Part shown: positions 45,195 through 54,841 of the stretch, piece after piece | Position numbering within the stretch: the first letter of the stretch is position 1 | Layout of the letters: every line of letters starts with the position of its first letter | Source of the DNA: Gamarada debralockiae | Lineage: Eukaryota; Ascomycota; Leotiomycetes; Helotiales; Hyphodiscaceae | Reading direction: 5' to 3' | DNA length: 55,097 nucleotides | NCBI GenBank assembly: GCA_002803225.1 | Contig: NXFV01001982.1 | Span: 1 to 55,097 of the forward strand | The notes under the pieces: generated by a model | Databases searched by the model: none | Told to the model about the DNA's origin: nothing | The model's input: only the letters and a program-made list of their open reading frames with translations | Program-made: the position numbers and the translations under genes

Positions 45195-46399
45195 CGGCTT
45201 GAGCATAGTCGTTGGGGGCTTAGAATTGGCATTGAGCTCTCACGGGCCCTGGCGTTGATATGGCTGCACGATGAAGGTGTATTTTCAATAGAATCTTTGG
45301 TTTGTGCCGCATATTATAATGCCCAAGTCGCGCATATTCATTTGCGGAATGTTTGAGATGCCTGCAATGTGGAATTCAAATAATCACTCAGATCCATTCA
45401 ACAGTTCCAAGTGGAGACTCGTCCAAGCTCCAAGACCATCTCTTCTAACCCACGATGGCGTGGCTGGCGTGGCCTCTTTTAATCTCTCATCTCTAGCTCG
45501 CCATGCATTATGATGGCTAATATTATTCTCTGAAGGGGGAGCCACCTCCAGTATTCACTGGAAACTGCGCAGCGGGAGGTTCCTTTCGTCTCAGCAGATT
45601 TTCTCTTGCAGACACATATCAATCTTCGTACCGGAAGTCCTGTGTTCATCCGGTAGGGTCTTTTGCATCGAAGGCCACCAATTATCAAGTCGTGATTTGT
45701 GCATTAGATTCGAGAGATGGCACAGGTTCACTGATGTACCTATGTGTGAATGGTAATGTTTCGGAGGGCTGCCGAGCGCGGTAAAGTCAAGAATGATGGA
45801 AATGAGATGAAAAATAGTCGTTTGAGAGAGGGGAGTCTCGTCCCATGACTAACCACCTTGACATTCGGCCACACTCACTCATCTTGGGTGCAATCGGCGT
45901 CGGATCGTCGACTTCGATTGTCCAAACACGATGCGCAATTGGAATTCAATTACTGAATAGAATTGAGCCAACAGGTCCCATCATTCAACGGAAGTCACCT
46001 GTTGCCCTCTTTATGAGTTCAGGAGGAAAAGGGGTGCAAGCGAATGACAGCAAAAGGGGAAGACACGTGCGCTAGATTCACGTGACTAATGTATGACGTC
46101 GAATCTTCGGCCCCTCCGAGCGATTAGGCGCCCGAATATTTTCTCTCCTTTTCCATCCGCCTCAGCCGCACATGATGGAAAGCTGCTGACTGGATCACAT
46201 TCACTGACAGTACTTCACTCTTTATTTCGCCTCCCTCCCCCCTCTACAATTCATTTCTTCCTCCTAATAATACCGCAATCCCATCAAATTATCAAATTCA
46301 GCTTTCTCTTATCGATTTCCGAATCCTTCTCAACGCCACTTGCCCCTCACCCTATCAAGAAATCCCCGCTCAAGACCTCAGCGAGGCTCAACAACAAAA
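45195..46399. other. intergenic with pyrimidine-rich promoter tract
   Basis: A 1.2-kb gap. From about 46205 to 46280 a C/T-rich tract precedes the next ATG, typical of a fungal transcription start zone. No gene or repeat was recognised in the rest. Confidence 0.5.
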
Positions 46400-47140
46400 A
46401 TGGTCATCCTCGGAGGTCTCGAACTCGTAGCAGCAGGCTATCTCATAAACCAACATCAGAAAAACAAAAAAGAAGCACGTCGTCTGCAAGAGGAAGAAGA
46501 CTTACTCGAAGAACAACGATACCGAATCCACTCTTCCAACAACGCCGGTCCAGGACGACATCGAAGCCATTCGTACGATCGCCACGAGCGCAAACATTCA
46601 CATCACCGGCATCATTCTCACGATCGAAGACATTCCCGCGATGATCGCAGAGATGATAGGAAATACAATTATGAGCGACCGCAGAGGGAGTCGAGGCCGC
46701 ATGCGAATAGTGCGCCGCCGCCAGTGTACGCTGCTACTGTACCTGTTGCCGCTCAAGCAGTGAGACCTGCAGCCCCACCAGCGATGGCACCTGCACGACC
46801 TCCTGTGGCAGATCCGAATTATCCGCCTACAGGTTGGCCGGCGCATTGGGAGCAAAGCCAACGACCTCCGGTGACCCCGCAGCCTCAAGCCGCTCAAATG
46901 CCACCGAATCTCGCACCATACTATCGTGACCCCGCACAATCAGATGTGAAATATGGATTCCAAGATGAAGAAGAAGATAGAGATAGAGGTCGTGCTACGC
47001 TGAGACCTTCTGATGCGAATAGGAGTGTTGGAGGTGGACGCTCGAGATCAAGGAGAGGTAGTAGCAGTAGGAGTGTGCGGTTCGACGTACCGAATGGAAG
47101 ACAGCCTGGTGATGAGCCGCCGCCTGCTTATAGGCCTTAA
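46400..47140 (+). CDS. uncharacterised PPxY-containing membrane-anchored protein
   Basis: A single exon of 246 residues starting at the ATG at 46400 (MVILGGLELVAAGYLI). The first 16 residues are hydrophobic and Gly-containing and could anchor the protein in a membrane. A short helix rich in Lys, Glu and Gln follows, then a His/Arg/Asp-rich stretch (HSHHRHHSHDRRHSRDDRR), a Pro/Ala-rich middle and a basic Ser/Arg segment. Two PPxY motifs occur, PPVY near residue 110 and PPAY three residues from the end. PPxY motifs bind WW domains, as in Rsp5/Nedd4 ubiquitin ligase adaptors. I do not recognise a named family. The function is unknown; an adaptor role is an inference from the motifs. Confidence 0.7.
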   Translation: MVILGGLELVAAGYLINQHQKNKKEARRLQEEEDLLEEQRYRIHSSNNAGPGRHRSHSYDRHERKHSHHRHHSHDRRHSRDDRRDDRKYNYERPQRESRPHANSAPPPVYAATVPVAAQAVRPAAPPAMAPARPPVADPNYPPTGWPAHWEQSQRPPVTPQPQAAQMPPNLAPYYRDPAQSDVKYGFQDEEEDRDRGRATLRPSDANRSVGGGRSRSRRGSSSRSVRFDVPNGRQPGDEPPPAYRP

Positions 47141-47339
47141 ATCTCCTGGATGAGGAATATGGCTCAGCTAGCTAGCTTGATATGATGTTATGTTATGGGG
47201 AATGGAAGGCAGACAAAACGGCTTTGCGCGAATGTGGCTTTACATCGGGGCGGGACCTCTGGCGTTCACTTTATGACATGGTTTATGAGGACACATATTA
47301 TGAATCAAAGATACCCTTGCCTTTACATTAAAAGATTCG
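47141..47339. other. spacer before repeat array
   Basis: The 3' flank of the PPxY gene. Nothing recognised. Confidence 0.5.
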
Positions 47340-48325
47340 GTGTCATTGAGTGATTCGTCCAGCACATTTTCACTATATTCGTACAACTTTCTCTACGCGC
47401 CAATGTTTCGTTGCAGATCGAACTTTAAGCTAGATCCTGTTCGAGGTATCTTTGGAGCCCAGCGCAAAGGCTTAGTCCTAGAGAATGATCCACCCAGCAA
47501 GTTTCCACTCTCTTCATGCATCTTGCTAGACGCTCCATGTTTCTGTTTCGTTGCTGATCGGGACTTTCAAGCGAGGTGTTATTCGAGCCCCGAGGAGATG
47601 TTTATGGTGAAAAGATGAAAGACTCAGTCTTGTTGAGTGATTCATCAACTGTACTATCGGCCTCCTCATTGCACTTTTCCAGACCAGGTGAAGATTCCGT
47701 TGCAGATCGGTCCCCTAAAGCGAGTTCGTACTCGAAATGTCTTCCTTTCCAAGGAAGAGAGGCTATGGCAGATCTCCTCTGACCTAGTGATTCTTACATT
47801 TCAATTTGCAAAGATTCTTGAAGAATTCTGGATAACAGATAGCAATTTCGTTGCACATCTGAGTTTAAACGAGCCGGTACTCGAAAAGGCTTCCTTTTTG
47901 AGGATGGGGAGGCAGATAGTACATTCAATCTCATTCTGTGGCCGTTACCTTCTTAGCCACGGACAAGAAGATGCATTCGTTGCACATCGCACTTTAGCGG
48001 GGTAGTAGTCGGAGAAGAACCAAGGAGAAGAGAAGGGACGAGAGGGCAAAGGGGCCAATATCTAGTTCTGTTGTCGTGCATTGATTAATCTTTGTTACAT
48101 AGAGTCGGCTCAACACAATAAAAGATAGTTGAATTCGTTGCAGGTCGGACTTTAAGCGAGGTGGCATTCGAAGATTCGAAAATCGTTCATGACGACTAGA
48201 GATTGGCACTAGTGTCCGCTAATGTGGATATCATCTCTCAATATCTAGGTTGCACTGAACCTTTCTCGACGAATAGAGTATTTCGTTACAGATCGGAGTT
48301 TAAGCGAGCGTGTACTCGTAATCAA
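47340..48325. repeat. degenerate tandem array, about 146-bp unit, seven copies
   Basis: A core beginning TTCGTTGCAGATCGG, continuing ACTTTAAGCGAG and, after 5-8 bases, TACTCGA or ATTCGA recurs at 47407, 47547, 47696, 47847, 47976, 48134 and 48282. Spacings are 140, 149, 151, 129, 158 and 148 bp. A second block, TGATTC or a near variant, lies 56-61 bp before the first four cores (47351, 47486, 47638, 47788) and more weakly before the others. The DNA between is diverged. Frames shift between copies and stops are common, so the array is not coding. No transposon end or tRNA-like box fits. It lies between the convergent 3' ends of the PPxY gene and the 985-residue protein gene. Confidence 0.8.
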
Positions 48326-48733
48326 CGGATGCGGAAGCTCAAAGGACGAAGAGACGTGGCCAGAATACGGTAAAGTAAATGTTTATGATAAAAGCCTTCC
48401 ATTGTGAGATGGTCTGATGTATATCTACGTATACAATAAGTGGAGAGCAATGCATTCTCGACACAGAACCAGTTCAGTCTACGCTCGCATGCCCATAATA
48501 TATCTTCCTTAACCGATCTCCATTCTTTCTCTCCAGACCCGTCCAAATCAGGCAGAAAAGAAAACAGGATTATAAGATAGATAAGACATCAATGCAGACC
48601 TGAACGCCAACGCCGCTGGTATATAGACGCCAAAACACCCTCACAGATATTCGTAAGGAAATATATACGCACATATGATCATACAATCTCGCACGCACCA
48701 ATCTATGCGTTCTGTAGAGGAATCACTGATCTC
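48326..48733. other. 3' flank of the 985-residue protein gene
   Basis: A 408-bp stretch after the array. It presumably holds the 3' untranslated region of the minus-strand gene. No further repeat copy was found. Confidence 0.5.
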
Positions 48734-51691
48734 TCAATAAGCATCTTCAACTTCCTCATCAATATGAATTCGGAACCCAGCCTTGGTCTCCGAGAACAGG
48801 CCCTCAGGCTGACGACTCGGATACTCAGACGGCGAACTACTAGCTTCGCTTGCCATATCCTCATCGTCATTTTCATCAGCATCATGGCTTTGCCTAAGGC
48901 TGCCGACTGCCTTACCAACAAGCGCATTTCGTGACTCATCGTCCTGCACGCCCTCCCACGCGTCTTCGTCCGGGTGGTGACCGACATCACTTGCTTCATC
49001 GGAGTCATAATCACTCAACGCATGCCGGTCATACCCCTCATCCCCCTCCACTTCATCCGTCGCGCTGCCCTCCTCATCGTCATCATCCCGTACGTGTCGA
49101 GAAGCTTCGATGTATGGCGCATTGCTGTGAGGGGTGGCATAAGCGAACGGCGTGATGCCGCGCTTCTCGCGCTCTACGATGTCGTCGACGAATGTGTAGG
49201 GGCTGGGTGGGCCGGTGCTGTAGCGGGGCGTATCGAGTGGCCGGCTTGGTGAGCGCGTGCGCCGGCGCTTGAGCATTGTCGACATGGCGTGAGTGGGTGA
49301 CGATTGTGAATCGTGCTCGAAGGAGGCGATGCGGCGCTTGGTCATCGAGGGTGATGATTTGATCGGGATCAGGGACGGCATAGACGTCGTACGGGAGTGA
49401 ATTATTGGGCGGAAGGGATGGCGTTCTTTACGTTCTTTGAGAGGAGAAAGAACTCCCGGTGGTGGAGCGACAGATGTTGGAGTGGTAGAAGCCATGGGAC
49501 TTGCTGCTTGCGACGAAAAGTGGTCGGATGGTGAGGTCCGTTCCATTTCTTGTTCGTGAGGATTTGGTCGAATGCTTAGAGACGAGTGATGGGATGTAAA
49601 TGAGGAGTGGATGCTTAGAGGTGGGTCCAGGCGTTCATCAAACTCCCAGCATGGCTCGTGAGCATCTGCTTCTGGTGTGTGGTCGATTGATTGAGCATCC
49701 GGATAGACACGAGGTAGTTGACGGAGCTTCTGCCAAGTCCATTGTGCACTGTCATCCCGAAGATGCTGGATGTAGCCGTCGGGCTGGGTAACATAAAGTC
49801 GTCGAGTTCCGTGTCCTCGCATGGCAATACTTGAAGAGAGGAAGTGAACAGTCCAAAGAGCTGGAGTAATCATCTCGGAAGTGTTGAGGAATCGCAGATT
49901 ATCGTCCTTGTGCAACTTACGCAATGGAACCCAGGAGTTATGAAGTCCAAGGTAATTGCTCAATGAGTTGGGAATAGTCTGGTGAGTGCGGTCGTGGTGA
50001 GAGTACTGATCCTCAGCCAATAGATTTGGCAGATCTCCGAATGCAGCCAGCATGGCGGTCTGAACATCCCTTGCATCTGGCCCTTTGATCTGCAGTGACT
50101 TGACCAACCCTCTGCTCCTGAGGCGTTCACCAATGCGACTTCGAAGTCCACATGCTCTGGGCATTAACCAAGTACCATCCTGGCTGCTTAGACCCTTCAT
50201 CGACGTGTCCCATGCTACACCCTGATCATGAGCATCAAGGCAGGCTTGTACAGCAGCTACAGAATTGTATTGTGTCTGCGTCCCGTCTTCAGGTGCGGTG
50301 CTGTTCATCCTCGACCGTTGAGTCGAGGGGTGCTGCGAAGACCAGATACCGTTCAACCGAGATCCAAATGGTAGGAAGACAACCTCAACCTCCCAAGGGC
50401 GCGCATTCGAGGGTGGCGCAGTAGCTTGCAACTCAGAGACCTGTGCCTCGAGAGCCTCGATCCGAGTGTAGTCTACACGATCGATGGCAGCAGCAATGAG
50501 GGCCGACGAAGTGTTGGACATCCTAGAATCAATTGAGTCTTCCAGATGTTGTCGTCCGCCAAAGCTTCCCGCATCACTTTGAGCAAGACGTGTTTTCTCA
50601 AGTTCATCAACTCTAGTCTCCAACTCTCCGACGCGAGTATCCAAGTATCCGTTATTCTCCTGAAGATCATCGATTGCAGAGTGGGAAAATGAGGCATTCT
50701 CGAGAAGGTCCAACCGTTGCTCGTGATTCTGGATCTTCATGGGATAGTCAGCTACATGATTGATGATGCTTCGGATCCGAGGAAGTAGGTTCTTGTCATG
50801 TTCCTCATGTCGAACCATGGTGGTAGAGAGTCCAGTAATCGATCCAGTCCTAGAGCGGTCATCATCGTGTCGTAAGCCTTGGGATCTTTCCTCTGAAATT
50901 CTCTGGAGAGTATGTTGGACCTTTGCCACATCCTTCCCGAAAGCAATGCCTGCATCTAGATTTTGGGAAGACTGTAGACTAGGAGTAGCAACCTCAGTAA
51001 GGCTCTGCAGACACGGATTGCCATGAGAATCCTCGTACACCTGCATTTGTCGTTCATGTCCAGGATGAAGCTGACCCTTCATGCCGCTGGAGCTGGCTTT
51101 GGGTATATGGCTCAAAGTATTTAGACCCAAGCCAGCAAACGGCCTCATGTTTCCTGCCTGGCTGCTCGAGGCTCTGGAGCCATCGTCAGACGGTAAGAGA
51201 CACTGAGATGGGATAGCCGGAAAACTTCCCAAGCTCGACCCAGGCTTGATATAACGGCTCCACTGAAGAGTATCCGGAAGAGAATCACTTTTCATCGGCC
51301 GTCTTACCTCTGGCTGTACATCTTGCATATCGTGGTCTTGCTGTGCCGGCGACTGTCTGTACACTGATGGTCTGGGAGTCAGTGACATTCCTCCAGTCGC
51401 CGGCACATCGGCCAAGATTCGGGGTCCATCCACTGGATCGTGGTTATGGAAGCATGAATGATGCTCGCAGAAGCACAAGCCAGGCCTGGTCTGCCCGCCG
51501 CCATAGAACTCCACCGACTTCTCTGTGAAGCGACGGCATCCACACTTCGGGGCATTTCCACCACTGTTCACATTTATATAATTGCACGGCCCACTTGGCA
51601 GCCTCACATTCCCATGTGTATGTTCGTCCTCGCGGTATCTATTCAAGAGTGGAGTGTTTGGTACAGTTGGCACCTGGGGCGGGGCAGCCAT
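48734..51691 (-). CDS. uncharacterised 985-residue protein with Cys/His-rich N terminus
   Basis: One uninterrupted frame of 985 codons from the ATG at 51691, in a window where nearly all other genes have introns. Near the N terminus, GPCNYINVNSGGNAPKCGCRRF and then LCFCEHHSCFHNHD supply six Cys and several His residues in a pattern that could bind zinc. A Ser/Pro-rich region follows, then heptad-like stretches (LQENNGYLDTRVGELETRVD and RIEALEAQVSELQA) that suggest a coiled coil around residues 330-430. A conserved-looking middle contains WLMPRACGLRSRIGERL and LPNLLAEDQYSHHDRT. A basic Ser/Arg region and an acidic C terminus end the protein. The pattern recalls large hypothetical proteins of Pezizomycotina. 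I assign no function. Confidence 0.8.
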   Translation of the reverse strand: MAAPPQVPTVPNTPLLNRYREDEHTHGNVRLPSGPCNYINVNSGGNAPKCGCRRFTEKSVEFYGGGQTRPGLCFCEHHSCFHNHDPVDGPRILADVPATGGMSLTPRPSVYRQSPAQQDHDMQDVQPEVRRPMKSDSLPDTLQWSRYIKPGSSLGSFPAIPSQCLLPSDDGSRASSSQAGNMRPFAGLGLNTLSHIPKASSSGMKGQLHPGHERQMQVYEDSHGNPCLQSLTEVATPSLQSSQNLDAGIAFGKDVAKVQHTLQRISEERSQGLRHDDDRSRTGSITGLSTTMVRHEEHDKNLLPRIRSIINHVADYPMKIQNHEQRLDLLENASFSHSAIDDLQENNGYLDTRVGELETRVDELEKTRLAQSDAGSFGGRQHLEDSIDSRMSNTSSALIAAAIDRVDYTRIEALEAQVSELQATAPPSNARPWEVEVVFLPFGSRLNGIWSSQHPSTQRSRMNSTAPEDGTQTQYNSVAAVQACLDAHDQGVAWDTSMKGLSSQDGTWLMPRACGLRSRIGERLRSRGLVKSLQIKGPDARDVQTAMLAAFGDLPNLLAEDQYSHHDRTHQTIPNSLSNYLGLHNSWVPLRKLHKDDNLRFLNTSEMITPALWTVHFLSSSIAMRGHGTRRLYVTQPDGYIQHLRDDSAQWTWQKLRQLPRVYPDAQSIDHTPEADAHEPCWEFDERLDPPLSIHSSFTSHHSSLSIRPNPHEQEMERTSPSDHFSSQAASPMASTTPTSVAPPPGVLSPLKERKERHPFRPIIHSRTTSMPSLIPIKSSPSMTKRRIASFEHDSQSSPTHAMSTMLKRRRTRSPSRPLDTPRYSTGPPSPYTFVDDIVEREKRGITPFAYATPHSNAPYIEASRHVRDDDDEEGSATDEVEGDEGYDRHALSDYDSDEASDVGHHPDEDAWEGVQDDESRNALVGKAVGSLRQSHDADENDDEDMASEASSSPSEYPSRQPEGLFSETKAGFRIHIDEEVEDAY

Positions 51692-52846
51692 AGGGATCGA
51701 GGATGAGGGAGCCTCGAGAGGAATTGTGTTGCATTGAGGACGAGAAGAAGCTACGACGGTGCGTTGGAGAGCCGGCGGCTATCTGGATCTCTGGCATCCA
51801 GCGCAGCCTCAGCATTGATTGATTCGGACTCCAGGATATCGAAAATCGAGAAAATGGTTCGGGGGACATGCATTTATAGATGGCAGATATGCCCGACGCG
51901 TCGCAATCGATTTAAATGGCGGGCATCGCGGATCTGTGTCCTGCATCAGCATCTTCACGCAACCCGTGGTTCGCAACCTTGCGAGCACTAACCTCCACGA
52001 CCAAATGGCTTCACAATCGTAAAATAAGACGTAGGAAATTCGTTACTCAAATACGTAAGAAGCAAATGAAATGGGCAATAATGAAAACGACGCTGTAACT
52101 GTTGTGTCGCAAGCTCTGCCTTGGGTCGCGTGGGGTAGCAAAAAGGAGGGAAGAAGGTTAATCGTGAATTGGAACACACTTTCGAGTCAGGATGACTCCT
52201 CTCGCTCGGTCCCTGTTACCTGGATGCATGGCGTCTCAACTAACCAGGGGAAAGAGAGCCGATTCGATTAAACAATTGACTTGTTTGCTTTTTATGGTAA
52301 GCTGCTGCTGCAGTGTTGCCTGGACATCGAGGTTTAGACGCCCGGGGGGTCACGGTTCGGGTCGCCTTGCCGGTCGCCGCGGTTCGTAACTGGTCATTGG
52401 TCGCAAGGCAAAGAGGTTACGATGAAGCTGATGAATTTCAGTATTGATTGCCTCGTCGAAGCCTGTAACTTATTGATCACGCAATGCTCTGCTGACTCGC
52501 AGAGTCTGCAAAATGTTGGTGATAGCCTCGCCAGGGCTGCTGTTCAATGACTCAATTTCGATATATATTTAGCTCGGATGCCTCGTTTGTAAGTTGCTGC
52601 AAGTTGCTAAAATGGGATGAAACGAGAGTAATGGTCTATTATCCATTATCCGCTGCGTGTGTGCTCGTAATTCCATTCTCTCGCGATCAAGTTTTCCCCT
52701 CACAAAATGCAAGTCTCTATCCAACTCTACGGCACTCTTAACAGTCTACCCCTCACACCCACCTGGCCACCACTCCTCACTCCTTTCAGTCGTTATTTGG
52801 ATCACCACTCAGTGAGCTTATTGAAGCCTTTAGAGGCCGTGGTCCT
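51692..52846. other. intergenic, promoter of 985-residue protein gene
   Basis: This 1.2-kb stretch holds the promoter of the large minus-strand gene. A GC-rich patch at about 52330-52390 contrasts with its surroundings. No gene, repeat or RNA was recognised. Confidence 0.5.
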
Positions 52847-53561
52847 TTAGAACGTATTCATAACATTATACGCTCCAGTGCTATTATAATGAACGTTAAC
52901 AGTATGTCCACTCTTCGGTTACACATACGGCACAAACGCATTCGTATTCGGGAAAGCCACTCTCCGCCATCGCAAGAACACATGGAACCGCACCTCCAAT
53001 ACCCTACAATTCCCACCACAGAAAATCTCATCCTCTTCCCCAGTAATGACAAGAACAGGACCAGTTATCCCATAGCAGCCTTCGGCTGACCTCCCATTGT
53101 AAGGATCTCGCCGACAATCGCAGGCTGTTTTATAGCTTCAGTGTATGTACCGATCGTGGGGTCGAAGTACGGTGGCGCGAGAAACATGAATTGGTTGGCG
53201 TCGTAATTGGACCATGTTAGATATCCGGGTGCGAGATTCTCCCCTATCACGCCTGTGGTGCTTGGTTCGAGGCCAGCAAAAAGATCGGAAAGACCGTAGG
53301 TCTGAGGAACGCTAGAGATGCTGCTCAAGCCGGCGTTTCCGAGCGGATGGGCTGGTTCAGGGCTGCTGAGTTGAGATCCCAAGCTGCGATAGTCTGGGCA
53401 ACGAAAGATACATTGACGGAGAAGCCTTGCGGGATCAGAGCATCGGTGGCATTGGGTATGCTGCCGCGACCGTTGATATTGACCGGAACAGTGATACTGG
53501 TGCAAATATTGGCTTAAGTGAAGATCAAAATAGCAGTAACGAGCAGAGCAGAGAGATACAT
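52847..53561 (-). pseudogene. alpha/beta-hydrolase pseudogene lacking its central part
   Basis: The minus-strand ATG at 53561 opens a signal-peptide-like start (MYLSALLVTAILIF). After a shift the sense continues ANICTSITVPVNIN, then abruptly QGFSVNVSFVAQTIAAWDL, and after another shift TYGLSDLFAGLEP, ENLAPGYLTWSNYDANQF and KQPAIVGEILTMGG. A stop and shift follow, then TGPVLVITGEEDEIFCGGNC, another stop, and GHTVNVHYNSTGAYN with the catalytic-His region, ending at a TAA (52847-52849). This is the order of a secreted fungal alpha/beta hydrolase, but roughly 150-200 residues that would include the nucleophile Ser are missing after the first segment. With at least three frameshifts and an in-frame stop it cannot encode an enzyme. 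Confidence 0.75.
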
Positions 53562-54841
53562 TGCTTGCAGAATCGCAGAAAAACTGACCGAGAATTACAA
53601 AATAGAAACAAGAAGGGAATCAAGAGTCCAACTATATCTTCTAGCAAACGGCGTCCATGACGACTTGCCTGACTTGGCACCGATACCAGGCGAAAGGATC
53701 CCACGGAGTCCATGGATATGACGATGTACAAATGTACTGCAATCACTCACGCTGCAATGAAGCAATGGAGCTTCTCAGCCGCAACCTACCGAATGGTCGG
53801 TTCTTACCTAGCCTTGACTTCCACTAAAAGTATCTAGGAAGCTGGGAACCCAACACAGATTTGAATGCTGGAAATTGATTCGTCCTTGAGCCCGTCAGCA
53901 TCTGGCTGTCTCAACATCGCAGCCTTTGAAAAATGACCGCACATGTATCGACCGGAACAAGGCTTTGATATGGGGAAGTCCTAACTTTACGCTCTTCGAG
54001 TCTATCCTGGGGCTCTCCATCGCCACAAGCTGGAGCGAAATAGAAAGCGATTGTCTTCGAAGGCGTTAATGTGGTTTGGTCAGAAGGACTCTCGAATTCG
54101 AGGCCGAAAGTGTGAGCCGGCTTCGGTTTTCTAGGCGGTCCACAGTGGGTAAGCCCTGAACGGTGTAATATTATACATTATCAACGAATGCGAGAGATTG
54201 AGTACTCCGTCCAGATTCTCTGTGGCTTTTCGCCCTTCAACACTTGATGCCATTACCCTGGCGTGAGCTCCAGATTCGCCGGTCCCCACAAAAGTGGGAC
54301 CACTCAAGGCTGAAGCCAATCCTATCGACGTCACTGCAGCAAAGGCAACTTCTTTGAAAGTAGACCAGCCAGCTGTCAACTGGGTTTAACCAGCCAGCTG
54401 TCAACTGGGTTTAGACGGGATTAAAGGACCAGTTGCAAGGGCTGGGCCGTGAATTCGAATGTCGGCGATTATTTGAAGACGCTTGCTTTGAAGATCTTTC
54501 CCAATCCGTTCAAAAAGAGTCAGCATCTTCAGATTCAAAAGAGTGGAGATACGAACCTTTAAATATGCCAGCTTCAGCAAAGCAAGCCTCTTAACTCAGG
54601 TGGATTGTGGAGATATAGATGGTGTGTGGGAAAATATGCATTACTCATTAGACCTGTAAGAAATGCGCCAACCAAGGTATCCGTGTCGTTTTGGGGGAAT
54701 TAGAGTAACGTCCATCCCTGGGTGGCGAGAAACCCACCGTGCCGAGAAAAATGATCGGTACGTTGACTTTAAGCATCTCAAAATCTGTACGTACACCGCT
54801 ACCTTGAAGTTTTTTTTAATACAAGTCGTGTTCCGTAGCTA
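53562..54841. other. intergenic between pseudogene and transposon end
   Basis: No gene is supported. A minus-strand frame (54379-54131) starting MTAGWSTFKEVAF has a mildly hydrophobic start but no family features. The only structure noted is a short tandem duplication listed separately. Confidence 0.45.
54364..54413. repeat. 25-bp perfect tandem duplication
   Basis: A 25-bp unit beginning ACCAGCCAGCTGTCAACTGG occurs twice head to tail, at 54364-54388 and 54389-54413, with no mismatch. It probably reflects a recent replication slip. Confidence 0.9.

Noticed and set aside
47340..48325. CRISPR-like or tRNA-like interpretation of the periodic array
   Set aside because: The organism is eukaryotic, cores are degenerate, spacers are about 100 bp, and no tRNA B box or cloverleaf fits the core.
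54131..54379. 82-codon minus-strand frame with mild signal-like start
   Set aside because: No domain recognised, and its start lies within the tandem duplication area; not supported as a gene.
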